A stretch of 64,000 bases of DNA from Pseudaeromonas paramecii (GCF_039540575.1 NZ_BAABFC010000029.1:97557-161556); one strand, 5' to 3'. Counted from the first letter of the stretch, positions 41,601 to 49,305 are shown. The notes: generated by a model from the sequence alone, not told the origin. Translations and numbers: made by a program.

Positions 41601-42128
41601 ATGTCTTTGTTTGATGTTTTTAGAAAAAAGAAACAGATAAAGGCATTACCTTCCATCGAAAATACACAGCCACCAATTGTTTACAGAAAAAATTTAACCA
41701 TACACCCAGATATAAAAAACTTACTATGGTTTGGTGATGGCGCAATGAAAAACCACACCACCAAGCCTAAAGAAGTTAATACATTTAGAATTAATGGTTA
41801 TGCCGTAACGGTCTCATTTTCGGGTGCCGAAGAACCGAGCCTTATATTTCTTGATAAAGAAATAATCGAGCCCAAAGAAAATGAAGAAGTTCAACGACCA
41901 ACCTATTATCCAAACTTCAAAACATTAACACCAAAACAAAGATGGAACTATGTAAAACTACTCGAAGATCCATATAGCCCTGAAAATGATATTGGTTATG
42001 TATTTATTCTATATTATGGTTTAGAGCGACATCTACTAGAGGGTGACTTTGATAGGGCATTTAATGTCATATTGAAATTACGAGATGCACATGCTAACAA
42101 ATCATTCCAGCACTATTCAGGGCCGTAG
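41601..42128 (+). pseudogene. TerB-N-domain protein, cut short by a palindromic repeat
   Basis: 175 codons. AGGAAGG lies upstream of the ATG. Residues about 105-170 (PTYYPNFKTLTPKQRWNYVK, then DIGYVFILYYGLERHLLEGD) resemble the TerB-N domain found in larger tellurite-resistance-associated and phage-defence-like proteins. The reading continues to HYSG and then runs straight into palindrome copy 3, whose CCG-TAG provides the stop. Related proteins continue well beyond this point, so the 3' part has probably been lost. It is A+T-rich and begins right after attC site 1, as a cassette gene would. Function unknown. Confidence 0.6.
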
Positions 42129-42154
42129 GGGCGATTAGCGCAGCGTAATCGCCC
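42121..42154 (+). repeat. Palindromic repeat copy 3 (GATTA type)
   Basis: GGGCGATTA (42129-42137) pairs perfectly with TAATCGCCC (42146-42154) around GCGCAGCG, preceded by CCGTAG. It sits exactly between the truncated TerB-N gene and a 5'-truncated nucleotidase fragment. Confidence 0.87.
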
Positions 42155-42155
42155 A

Positions 42156-42407
42156 TTGCATCATCGCGTATCTATTGTCACGGCAAGGAATGCACCTTCC
42201 CATGAGCGGGCTATCAATACGTTGAAGAGTTGGGGAGTGATGGCAAATGATGCATTCTTTCTTGGCGGGGTAGAGAAGAAGCATGTCTTGGACGTCCTAC
42301 AGCCGCATATTTTCTTTGACGATCAGTCCGGACATCTTGCCACCGCTAGCGAGGTCGCTCCATCAGTCCACATTCCGTTCGGAATCACGAACAAGCCATA
42401 TGATTGA
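42156..42407 (+). pseudogene. 5'-nucleotidase fragment (C-terminal part only)
   Basis: About 83 codons with no proper start. VSIVTARNAPSHERAINTL, DAFFLGGVEKKHVLDVLQPH, IFFDDQSGHL and the end VHIPFGITN match the C-terminal third of HAD-like cytosolic 5'-nucleotidases (the PF06189-type family of about 300 residues). The catalytic N-terminal part is absent. The sequence begins directly after palindrome copy 3. An attC-like site follows the stop, which suggests that the intact gene once was a cassette. Confidence 0.75.
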
Positions 42408-42408
42408 C

Positions 42409-42472
42409 TGCTAATAATTCATGCAAGCCGCCGCTGCTTCGCGGCTCAGCTTAATTCAGGCAGGCGTTAACC
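42409..42472 (+). repeat. attC recombination site 2, close to the aadA-type 59-base element
   Basis: The core AATTCATGCAAGCCGCCGC, the CTTCGCGG turn and GCTTAATTCAGG follow the well-known aadA cassette attC closely. The 3' end GTTAACC (42466-42472) is a 6/7 match to GTTRRRY, and the 5' end TGCTAAT is a degraded RYYYAAC. It directly follows the nucleotidase fragment. Confidence 0.75.
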
Positions 42473-42554
42473 TCTTTCCCCTCTCACCAAATTAACGCCC
42501 AGGCGGCATGGCTGCCTGGGCCTTGGTTATACGGCAAGGCATCCCGCGCTGGGC

Positions 42555-42683
42555 TTATTCTCGCTCGCCCACCGGGATCAGGATGTGGGCGAAGGGGGTG
42601 CCCTGCCACATCACATAGGGGCCGCCGTGCTGGGGATCCGTCGGTAGGGAGTCCAGCAGGACCTGGGCTGGCCAGCGCGCCTC
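42555..42683 (-). pseudogene. C-terminal remnant of an unidentified protein
   Basis: The minus strand between a TAG at 42686 and the TAA at 42557 reads WPAQVLLDSLPTDPQHGGPY, then VMWQGTPFAHILIPVGERE. It has protein-like composition and G+C-rich codon use matching the chromosome. It has no start and ends about 80 bp past attC site 2. I cannot name the family. The 42473-42767 gap holds this remnant and a GCCCAGGC/GCCTGGGC hairpin (42492-42516) and nothing else I can support. Confidence 0.4.
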
Positions 42684-42767
42684 CTACCGTCAATTCCACC
42701 CGCCGGCGGGAAGCGGGCAGGCCGGGTTGGCGGCACAGTGGCACCAGGCGTGACAAACGGAGGCGTT

Positions 42768-43448
42768 ATGCGGCCCATCCCCCACCCCCTCGGTCAACTG
42801 GAGCTGGACGGTCAACAGCTGCGGCTGGAGGGTGTCCCCTATCAGGCCGTCCGCGAGCTGGGGCGCGGCAAGTCGGCCATCTCCTGGCTCTACCAGCGCC
42901 AGGCTGACCATCCCAGCCTACCCCGGGAGCTGGTGCTCAAGCGCTACTGCCAGACCGGCTACGAGACGGTGCCCTTCGACCAGATCCTCGATTTTGAGCT
43001 GTGCAGCTACCTGCGCCTGCTGGAGAGCGGCATCCCCCACCCGCGGCTGCTGGCCTATAGCCAGGCGCACTACGCCCTGGCCAAGGAGTACATCGCCGGC
43101 GAGCTTATCGTCGAGATCCAGCAGCGCGAAGGGCTCGACGATCGCCACTTTGGCGCCATGCTGCAGATGGCAGGCCGGCTACAGGCGGCGGGCTACCATG
43201 TGGACTTCTTCCCCACCAACTTCGTGCTGAACGAGCGGGGGCTGCACTACATCGACTACGAGGCCCACCCCTACAGCGAGGAGTGGAATTTTGCCAACTG
43301 GGGGATCTTCTACTGGCTCAACCGGGAGGGCATGGCCGCCTACCTCAGTAGCGGCGAGGTGGCCCATATCAACAAGCCCGGCGAGCCCAAGCCGCTGGAG
43401 GCGCCCTTCTTGCGCCAGCGCGAAAGCATACTGCGCCGCCTGAGCTGA
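42768..43448 (+). CDS. Protein-kinase-like fold protein
   Basis: 226 residues from the ATG at 42768 with GGAGG upstream. It has a glycine-rich-loop-like start (AVRELGRGKSAISWLYQR), a β3-type ELVLKRY with Lys, and a catalytic-loop-like YHVDFFPTNFVLNERG followed by YIDYEAHPY (metal-binding Asp). This is the plan of RIO/Bud32-like atypical kinases and small aminoglycoside-kinase relatives. The substrate is unknown. G+C-rich codon use matches the chromosome, unlike the cassette genes just upstream. It ends shortly before two palindromes. Confidence 0.7.
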   Translation: MRPIPHPLGQLELDGQQLRLEGVPYQAVRELGRGKSAISWLYQRQADHPSLPRELVLKRYCQTGYETVPFDQILDFELCSYLRLLESGIPHPRLLAYSQAHYALAKEYIAGELIVEIQQREGLDDRHFGAMLQMAGRLQAAGYHVDFFPTNFVLNERGLHYIDYEAHPYSEEWNFANWGIFYWLNREGMAAYLSSGEVAHINKPGEPKPLEAPFLRQRESILRRLS

Positions 43449-43507
43449 GCCTGCGCCGAGCCATAGACAGCCGGCGCTGCACGCCGCATCATCACCAGAC
43501 AGCCCAG

Positions 43508-43541
43508 GCCGTAGGGGCCATTAGCCCAGCGTAATCGCTCA
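43508..43541 (+). repeat. Palindromic repeat copy 4 (degenerate)
   Basis: GCCGTAGGGGCCATTAGCCC then AGCGTAATCGCTC. The layout is the same as the GATTA type, but the stem has mismatches on both sides, suggesting decay. Copy 5 starts about 15 bp later. Confidence 0.75.
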
Positions 43542-43556
43542 GTTAACCAGACCAGA

Positions 43557-43589
43557 GCCGTAGGGGCGATTAGCGCAGCGTAATCGCCC
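43557..43589 (+). repeat. Palindromic repeat copy 5 (GATTA type)
   Basis: GGGCGATTA (43564-43572) pairs with TAATCGCCC (43581-43589) around GCGCAGCG. It begins the 401-bp unit that is tandemly duplicated with the cupin gene. Confidence 0.87.
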
Positions 43590-43635
43590 ATTTAATCAGA
43601 GCAAGGCAAACTGACCCCAGGGAGAAGCCAGCACC

Positions 43636-43974
43636 ATGCCCAACAAGACCCCCATCGACGCCAGCCAGATCCCGGTTCATACCGCCAAGTCCCTCTACCC
43701 TGCGCCTTTCGCCGCCCTGGTCCAGCACCGCAGCAAACGCAAGCTGGGGGATCACTTCGGCCTCAGCCACTTCGGCGTCAACCTGACCACACTGGCGCCC
43801 GGGGCCATCTCGGCCCTCAAGCACCATCACGCCAAGCAGGATGAATTTATTTACATCCTCTGCGGCACCGCCACCCTGATCTACGGTGAGCAGCGCTTCG
43901 AGATGACCGCCGGCGATTGCATGGGCTTTGCGGCCAACGGCGGCGTGGGGCACCAGAGCCGTAGGGGCGATTAG
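43636..43974 (+). pseudogene. Truncated cupin gene (first copy of a tandem duplication)
   Basis: The first 105 codons are almost identical to the intact cupin gene that follows. At CACCAG the sequence switches to palindrome copy 6, giving a short out-of-family end (SRRGD) and stop. The last part of the cupin barrel is missing, so it is unlikely to fold. The unit from 43551 recurs from 43952, a period of 401 bp with one base lost in the second leader. Confidence 0.85.
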
Positions 43975-43990
43975 CCCAGCGTAATCGCCC
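43957..43990 (+). repeat. Palindromic repeat copy 6 (GATTA type)
   Basis: GGGCGATTA (43965-43973) pairs with TAATCGCCC (43982-43990) around GCCCAGCG. It forms the junction between the truncated and intact cupin copies. Confidence 0.87.
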
Positions 43991-44035
43991 ATGGCATCAG
44001 AGCAAGGCAAACTGACCCCAGGGAGAAGCAGCACC

Positions 44036-44509
44036 ATGCCCAACAAGACCCCCATCGACGCCAGCCAGATCCCGGTTCATACCGCCAAGTCCCTCTACCC
44101 TGCGCCTTTCGCCGCCCTGGTCCAGCACCGCAGCAAACGCAAGCTGGGGGATCACTTCGGCCTCAGCCACTTCGGCGTCAACCTGACCACACTGGCGCCC
44201 GGGGCCATCTCGGCCCTCAAGCACCATCACGCCAAGCAGGATGAATTTATTTACATCCTCTGCGGCACCGCCACCCTGATCTACGGTGAACAGCGCTTCG
44301 AGATGACCGCCGGCGATTGCATGGGCTTTGCGGCCAACGGCGGCGTGGGGCACCAGCTCGTCAACCAGTCGGCGGCGGAGGTGACCTATCTGGAGGTCGG
44401 CGACCGCACCCCGGGGGATGCGGTGGTCTATCCCGATGACGATCTGACCCTGACCCAGGGAGACGACGGCGCCTGGGTCGTGCGGCATAAAGATGGCAGG
44501 CCCTATTGA
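44036..44509 (+). CDS. Cupin-domain protein
   Basis: 157 residues from the ATG at 44036, with AGGGAGAAG upstream. An in-frame ATG at 43991 inside the palindrome region is less likely. The cupin motif 1 is seen in HHHAKQDEFIYILCGTATL (metal-binding His and Glu), with RFEMTAGDCMGFAANGGVGH as motif 2. It is a single-domain cupin 2 protein such as those that act as isomerases, dioxygenases or small-molecule binders. No substrate can be assigned. A truncated, nearly identical copy precedes it. Confidence 0.88.
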   Translation: MPNKTPIDASQIPVHTAKSLYPAPFAALVQHRSKRKLGDHFGLSHFGVNLTTLAPGAISALKHHHAKQDEFIYILCGTATLIYGEQRFEMTAGDCMGFAANGGVGHQLVNQSAAEVTYLEVGDRTPGDAVVYPDDDLTLTQGDDGAWVVRHKDGRPY

Positions 44510-44596
44510 GCCGGCGATGGCAGCGCCTCACAACACCTTGGGATGGCTGAAGGCGACCCAGGCGGTACGGCACCGCGCTGCATCAGGAGACACCAT

Positions 44597-44950
44597 ATGC
44601 AAACCCTGACCTGGACAGACAAAGACCGGCTAAGTTTGGCGGACGGCCGATTGCGACTTGAATCGGCACAGGGCGTTATCGAGATAGACCTGGCAAGCTG
44701 CCACGCCCAATGGCAGGCCCGTCATCCTGGCGTCGCCGCTCTCGGTCTGCTGTGTGTCGGTGAACGCGACATCACGGCGCAGCCACCCTACTTTCACTTT
44801 TTTGCCGGAGAGGGCATCAGGGTGCAGATGAGCGCAGCCAGGCGCCGTGGCTTGGGGTACTGGCGCCCCGGCCACGGTGCGCAGCGGTCATTCTTGGCCT
44901 TGCAACGCACACTCGAGGACGCCGGGTGGTCTACCCGGGATCTCAGTTGA
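44597..44950 (+). CDS. Hypothetical protein
   Basis: 117 residues from the ATG at 44597, with AGGAGA six bases upstream. It is a soluble protein without a signal or membrane segment. Beta-rich stretches (LRLESAQGVIEIDL) and a C-terminal basic region (SAARRRGLGYWRPG) are visible. I do not recognise the family. It lies 87 bp after the cupin gene and 49 bp before the AraC gene on the same strand, so it may share a transcript. Confidence 0.6.
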   Translation: MQTLTWTDKDRLSLADGRLRLESAQGVIEIDLASCHAQWQARHPGVAALGLLCVGERDITAQPPYFHFFAGEGIRVQMSAARRRGLGYWRPGHGAQRSFLALQRTLEDAGWSTRDLS

Positions 44951-44999
44951 GCCGCCCTCCCGCCTCAACCGCCACCCCTAACCCAGGAAGGAACCCTTT

Positions 45000-45866
45000 G
45001 TGAATCCAGAACGTCTGCTGCGCGCCGGGGCCTTTATGGAGGCGCACCTGGGTGATCCCTTTGCGCTGGAGGAGGTGGCGGATGCGGCGGCCATGTCGTT
45101 GCGCTCCTTGCAGCGCCACTTTGCCGATGCGGTGGGAGAGAGTCTGGCCAGCTTCGTGCGCGGGCGGCGACTGACCCTGGCGGCGCAACGCCTGGTGGCG
45201 GGGCACGACGATATCCTCTCCTTGGCGCTGGACTGTCAGTTTGGCAGCCACGAGGCCTTCACCCGCGCCTTTGCGCGCCACTTCTTCATGACCCCCAGCG
45301 AGTATCGCCAGCAGGGCAGCCAGCAGCACTTCTACTACCGCCCCGTGCTGGGTGAGGCCATGCTGGGGGAGCTGGGCCGCCAGCGCCAGCGTCCGCCCCA
45401 GATTGTCCACCAGCCGGCCCGCCCGTTGTGGGGGCTGGGCCGCATCCTGACCGGCGACCAGATGGCCGGGCCGGCCTTGCTGGCCCAGGTGGCCCAGCTG
45501 CAGGCGGATCTGCAGAGCCTGTTTGGCCGCGCCATCCGGCCACGGCTCTTCTACTTCAAAACCGCGCCCCAGCAGTGCCGCTACTACCGGCTGTTGCTGG
45601 CCATCGAGGCCGGTCGGGGGGCGCCGCCAGCGGGGCTGGATGCCCTGACGCTGCCGGCGGGTTACCGGGCCAGCTTCTGGACCCTGGGCTACGAGCAGCT
45701 GCTGCCGGTGTTCTTCTACCACTGCTTCGCCCAGTGGATCTTTCACAGCGGCTGGCACTTTGCCGATGCCCCCGTCGAGCTGCACCTGCCCGACGAGCGC
45801 CAACCCGCCCTGGGGCTGACGCTGCCGGTGCGCACCACCCCCAGCCCAGGCTACCAACTCTGGTGA
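45000..45866 (+). CDS. AraC-family transcriptional regulator with effector-binding-like C-terminal domain
   Basis: 288 residues from a GTG at 45000 with GGAAGGAA upstream. The N-terminal 100 residues form the double HTH: FALEEVADAAAMSLRSLQRH and DCQFGSHEAFTRAFARHFFM. The C-terminal 170 residues look like a GyrI/SOUL-type small-molecule-binding domain. This domain order is that of Rob and related drug- or stress-responsive regulators. Targets are unknown. The esterase gene 85 bp downstream is a possible one. Confidence 0.85.
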   Translation: MNPERLLRAGAFMEAHLGDPFALEEVADAAAMSLRSLQRHFADAVGESLASFVRGRRLTLAAQRLVAGHDDILSLALDCQFGSHEAFTRAFARHFFMTPSEYRQQGSQQHFYYRPVLGEAMLGELGRQRQRPPQIVHQPARPLWGLGRILTGDQMAGPALLAQVAQLQADLQSLFGRAIRPRLFYFKTAPQQCRYYRLLLAIEAGRGAPPAGLDALTLPAGYRASFWTLGYEQLLPVFFYHCFAQWIFHSGWHFADAPVELHLPDERQPALGLTLPVRTTPSPGYQLW

Positions 45867-45951
45867 GCGGCGACTTGGCGCGGATTATCAAGCCGGTAGA
45901 GCACAGTCCGGGATAAGGTCTGCGCAGCGTCTATCCAAAGGAGTTGAAATC

Positions 45952-47352
45952 ATGCTGCGCTACCTATGTCTTGGCCTGCTGCTGGGTTCCCTGGCGGTGG
46001 CCGCCAACCCAGAGATCACCCATACCCGCTGGCAGGGCCGCTGGGGCGATGGCCTGCGGGATGCCCTGCGCCTGAGCCCAGGAGAGAACGGCCAGATGCA
46101 GGTGCACTACTGGCGCAAGCTCAATGCCCAATGGCAGCAGCCCGAGCTGCAATTTGATGCCATCGCCCAGGTGCGCCAGACCGAGCCCCTGAGCCTGTTC
46201 TGGACCATAGAGGGCGACCCGGACGGCGGCAGCATGGCCCTCACCTATCAGCCGGAGGACGACAGCATGCGGCTCACCTATCAAAGCCCCAACCAACAAG
46301 GCAGCGTGACCCTGACCCGCGCCGATGCCGAGGTGGCCCAGCCGCCGGCGGAACCTTGCCTGACACCACGCCCCGGCACCCAGGCCGTCACTTTTGTCTG
46401 GCATGCCCCCCAGGCCCAGGCCGTCTACCTGGCCGGCGAGATGAACGACTGGCAGGCCGACAGTCTGCCGATGACCCGGCAGGCCGATGGCGACTGGCGC
46501 CTGACGGTGCATCTGGGCCCCGGCCGCTGGGCCTACAAGCTGGTGCAGGACGGCCGCTGGCTCACCGATGCGGCCAACCCGCAACGCCAGGCCGACGGCC
46601 AGGGCGGCTACAACTCCCTGATCCAGCTGGGCGAGCCGGATGCCAACTACCTGCCCAGGAGTAATCCTGCCCAGCGGGGCCGCCTGCAGGAGGTATCACT
46701 GGAGAGTAGCGAGCTGGGGCCGCGCCAGGTGCTGATCTACCGGCCGGCCGGGGTAACCGCCAGCACGCCCCTGCCCTGGGCCCTGGCGCTGCACGGCTAT
46801 GGCATGGATCGCCATCAGTGGGTGGACGACGGCCAGCTGCCCGCCCTGCTTGACAACCTGATCGCCGAGGGGAAGATGCCGCCCATGGCCCTGGTGATGG
46901 TGGATGGCGGCAAGAGTTTCTATCAGGGGCCCATTGAGCGCTTTCTGATCCGGGAGCTGCTGCCCCAGGCACCGCGGTGGGGGCTGAGCGAGCAACCGGC
47001 CCAGCGGGCCCTGCTGGGGGTCTCCATGGGGGGCTACGGCGTCGTCCACCTGGCCTACCAGTACCCGCAGCTGTTTGCCGCCGGGGCGGCCCTCTCCGGC
47101 TACTTCGCCTATGGCCCGCAGGAGCAATGGACGGCGGCCGGTCTGCAGGCCATGCCCCCCGTGCGCCTCTACTGCGGCCAGCAGGATCACACCAGCCTGA
47201 CCAGCAACCAGCAGCTGGAGCAGCAGCTGCGCCAGGCCGGCCTGACGCCCGCCATCCAGTATGCCGAGGGGGGCCACACCTGGCACTACTGGCAGTCCAT
47301 CCTGCCGGAACTCATGCCAGAGCTGGCCCGCGCCATCACGCCACGCACCTAG
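45952..47352 (+). CDS. Exported esterase with starch-binding-like N-terminal domain
   Basis: 466 residues. The signal peptide (MLRYLCLGLLLGSLAVA) precedes an unassigned region of about 120 residues. A CBM48/AMPK-type early-set domain follows (VTFVWHAPQAQAVYLAGEMN, GRWAYKLVQDGRWLTD, about 140-220). The alpha/beta hydrolase domain (about 240-460) is of the Fes/esterase D type. It has the nucleophile motif GVSMGGYG, the acid residue in YCGQQDHTS and a late GGHTWHYW histidine. It probably acts in the periplasm on an ester-linked sugar or siderophore. The substrate cannot be fixed. A GCCGGGCGG/CCGCCCGGC hairpin follows at 47361-47382. Confidence 0.83.
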   Translation: MLRYLCLGLLLGSLAVAANPEITHTRWQGRWGDGLRDALRLSPGENGQMQVHYWRKLNAQWQQPELQFDAIAQVRQTEPLSLFWTIEGDPDGGSMALTYQPEDDSMRLTYQSPNQQGSVTLTRADAEVAQPPAEPCLTPRPGTQAVTFVWHAPQAQAVYLAGEMNDWQADSLPMTRQADGDWRLTVHLGPGRWAYKLVQDGRWLTDAANPQRQADGQGGYNSLIQLGEPDANYLPRSNPAQRGRLQEVSLESSELGPRQVLIYRPAGVTASTPLPWALALHGYGMDRHQWVDDGQLPALLDNLIAEGKMPPMALVMVDGGKSFYQGPIERFLIRELLPQAPRWGLSEQPAQRALLGVSMGGYGVVHLAYQYPQLFAAGAALSGYFAYGPQEQWTAAGLQAMPPVRLYCGQQDHTSLTSNQQLEQQLRQAGLTPAIQYAEGGHTWHYWQSILPELMPELARAITPRT

Positions 47353-47489
47353 CCCCTCACGCCGGGCGGCACACCGCCCGGCTGCCCTCCGAGCCAAGTG
47401 AGCCCAAACTGACCTGGCGCACGGCTCGGGCCTCAGCCGCCCACTACAATTCAGTCAGGAACCAATAACGACATTGGCGGACGGTGCTG

Positions 47490-48272
47490 ATGGTGTGGCG
47501 AATCGGCTTTTTCTGTTGGAAGCCCGTGCGGCTCCGGAGGGCACGTTGCCCCTGGGGCTGGCTTGGCCTGTTGGGGCTGCTGCTCTGGCCGGCGGCCCAG
47601 GCGGCGGAGCCCAAGGTGGTCTGTTCCAGCATCTCGCCCTTTGCCTTCGAGCAGCAGGGTGGCTATCGCGGCTATGCCTTCGAGCTGGGGCAGGAGGTGA
47701 TGCGCCGGCTGGGCTATCGGGGGCAGATACGGGTGCAGCCCCTGGCGCGGGCCAATCGCACCGTGCAGAGTGAGGCCAATGTCATCGGCCTGTGGGTGGG
47801 GCGCATCCCGGAGCGGGAGCAGACGGTGCGCTGGCTCCACCCCATCATCCGGGATGATTTCAGCATCTATACCCTCAAGGGCCGGCCTGGTGCCGCCACC
47901 CTGGAGGAGGCCAAGGCCCTGCCCCTGTTAGGCGCCAATATTGGCGCCGCCAACGCCATCGCCGCCCAGCGCCAGGGCCTCACGCGGTTGGAGCTGATCA
48001 ACTCGGACGATGCCAACGGCCGCAAGCTGATGACCGGCCGCATCCAGGGCTGGATCTCCTCCCACTCGGCGGTGAACTTCTTTATCCGGCTGCATGGCCT
48101 GCCGGACAATCCCTTCGTCAAGGGGGTCAAGCTCAGCGACTATCAGGCCTGGGTGGCCGCCTCCTTGAACACGGATCCCGCCATCCTCGACCAATGGCAG
48201 ACCACGCTGGCGGCCATGGAGGCCGACGGCAGCCTGCAGCGGCTGGCGGAAGCGTACGGGATACAGCGCTGA
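47490..48272 (+). CDS. Periplasmic solute-binding-like protein (family 3)
   Basis: 260 residues from the ATG at 47490 (GTG two codons earlier also possible). A basic start is followed by a hydrophobic signal segment (LGLLGLLLWPAAQAA). The mature part has the family 3 solute-binding plan (GGYRGYAFELGQEVMRRLGY, LPLLGANIGAANAIAAQRQ). No transporter genes adjoin it, so it may be an orphan binding protein or a sensor-like variant. It ends seven bases from the convergent pentapeptide gene. Confidence 0.8.
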   Translation: MVWRIGFFCWKPVRLRRARCPWGWLGLLGLLLWPAAQAAEPKVVCSSISPFAFEQQGGYRGYAFELGQEVMRRLGYRGQIRVQPLARANRTVQSEANVIGLWVGRIPEREQTVRWLHPIIRDDFSIYTLKGRPGAATLEEAKALPLLGANIGAANAIAAQRQGLTRLELINSDDANGRKLMTGRIQGWISSHSAVNFFIRLHGLPDNPFVKGVKLSDYQAWVAASLNTDPAILDQWQTTLAAMEADGSLQRLAEAYGIQR

Positions 48273-48279
48273 AGGGCGA

Positions 48280-48882
48280 CTAGTCCACCAGCGTTATGCC
48301 CAGCCCATCCAGCAGGCTCAGGGCCTCGAAGCGACTGAAGCGAGCCCCCTGCAGGCGGTTTTCCAAGGGGTTGAGGTGATAATCCTGCGCCTCGGAAAAG
48401 TCGGCCTCCCGCAGGTCGGTACGACCAAACAGGGCGCCGGCAAGGTCACAGCCCTGGCAGTCTGCCCGCCGCAGATCCGCCTCCCGCAGATCCGCCCCAC
48501 GCAACCGGCTGCCGCGCAGCACCAGGTCGGGCAGGATCAGGCCGAAGAAGTTTCCCTCATCCAGCAGGCAATCCTGCAAACTGATAGGTGCGGCCAATGC
48601 GGGGCTGGGCCAGGCGGGTAGAGTCCAGTCCACACCCAGCAGCTTGCATCCCTGAAACCGCACCTGCTGCAACCGGCTGGCCGGCCAGGCAACCAGGCTC
48701 AGATTGCAGTCGGTGAACTGGCAATCGATAAACTGACAGCGACGAAACACCGCCTGGGTGAAGTCGCCACCCAGAAAACGGCAAGACTCGAACACCCGCC
48801 CCTCCCAACGAGAGCCTGCCACTGATAAAGCGGCAAAGGTCTGGTCGACACAGGGTTCCGAGTTACGGATGACATCATGCAT
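48280..48882 (-). CDS. Pentapeptide-repeat protein
   Basis: 200 residues from the ATG at 48882, with GGAGA seven bases upstream. Tandem A(D/N)LXX-type pentapeptides run through most of the protein (FESCRFLGGDFTQAVFRRCQ; RGADLREADLRRADCQGCDL), predicting a right-handed beta-helix. Length and the presence of two blocks recall Qnr-type proteins that mimic DNA and protect gyrase, but many such proteins are unrelated to quinolones, so that role is only a possibility. It lies 24 bp downstream of psiE on the same strand. Confidence 0.87.
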   Translation of the reverse strand: MHDVIRNSEPCVDQTFAALSVAGSRWEGRVFESCRFLGGDFTQAVFRRCQFIDCQFTDCNLSLVAWPASRLQQVRFQGCKLLGVDWTLPAWPSPALAAPISLQDCLLDEGNFFGLILPDLVLRGSRLRGADLREADLRRADCQGCDLAGALFGRTDLREADFSEAQDYHLNPLENRLQGARFSRFEALSLLDGLGITLVD

Positions 48883-48906
48883 GGACAGGTCTCCAGACAA
48901 ATCTGA

Positions 48907-49305
48907 CTAGCCCTTATCCGTCTCACCGTAGGGGTAACGGGTATGGCCGAAACGGATCACCAGTATCGCCAGGGCCACCACCAGGATGGCGCCGGCCAGT
49001 CCCAGCATGCGCCAGGTATCCAGGTTCTTCATGTCCAGGGCCATGTAGCGGGCCAAGGCGACGATGACGATGTACAGCGGCATACGCACCGGCAGACGGC
49101 CTGACTTGAGGTAGAGGCCCACCATGGCCAGCACCTCCAGGTAGATGAACAGCAGCAGCAGATCCGCCAGGGAGACATGGCGGTTGAGGATCACGGTCCA
49201 CACCTCCTGGCCCATGGCGATCACCGTCAGCAGGCCCACCAGCAGCAGCCCCACATCCTCCACCAGGCCCAGCGCCCGATTCCCCACCCCTTTCAGCACA
49301 CTCAT
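48907..49305 (-). CDS. psiE: Phosphate-starvation-inducible protein PsiE
   Basis: 132 residues from the ATG at 49305, with AGGAG upstream (E. coli 136). It has four membrane helices with family-like sequence: LLVGLLTVIAMGQEVW, LLLLFIYLEVLAMVGLYLK, RMPLYIVIVALARYMALD and the C-terminal LVIRFGHTRY. Its function in the inner membrane is unknown. In E. coli it is controlled by PhoB and cAMP-CRP, but I do not find a PhoB box in the short gap to the divergent MFS gene. Confidence 0.9.
   Translation of the reverse strand: MSVLKGVGNRALGLVEDVGLLLVGLLTVIAMGQEVWTVILNRHVSLADLLLLFIYLEVLAMVGLYLKSGRLPVRMPLYIVIVALARYMALDMKNLDTWRMLGLAGAILVVALAILVIRFGHTRYPYGETDKG

Noticed and set aside
42486..42535. A third attC site around the GCCCAGGC/GCCTGGGC hairpin
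   Set aside because: The ends AATTAAC and GTTATAC are each only 6/7 matches. The element is shorter than usual attC sites and the central stem is a perfect hairpin, more like a terminator.
40431..43990. CRISPR array
   Set aside because: Copies are unevenly spaced, have two stem types and lie between genes. There are no regular spacers and no cas genes.
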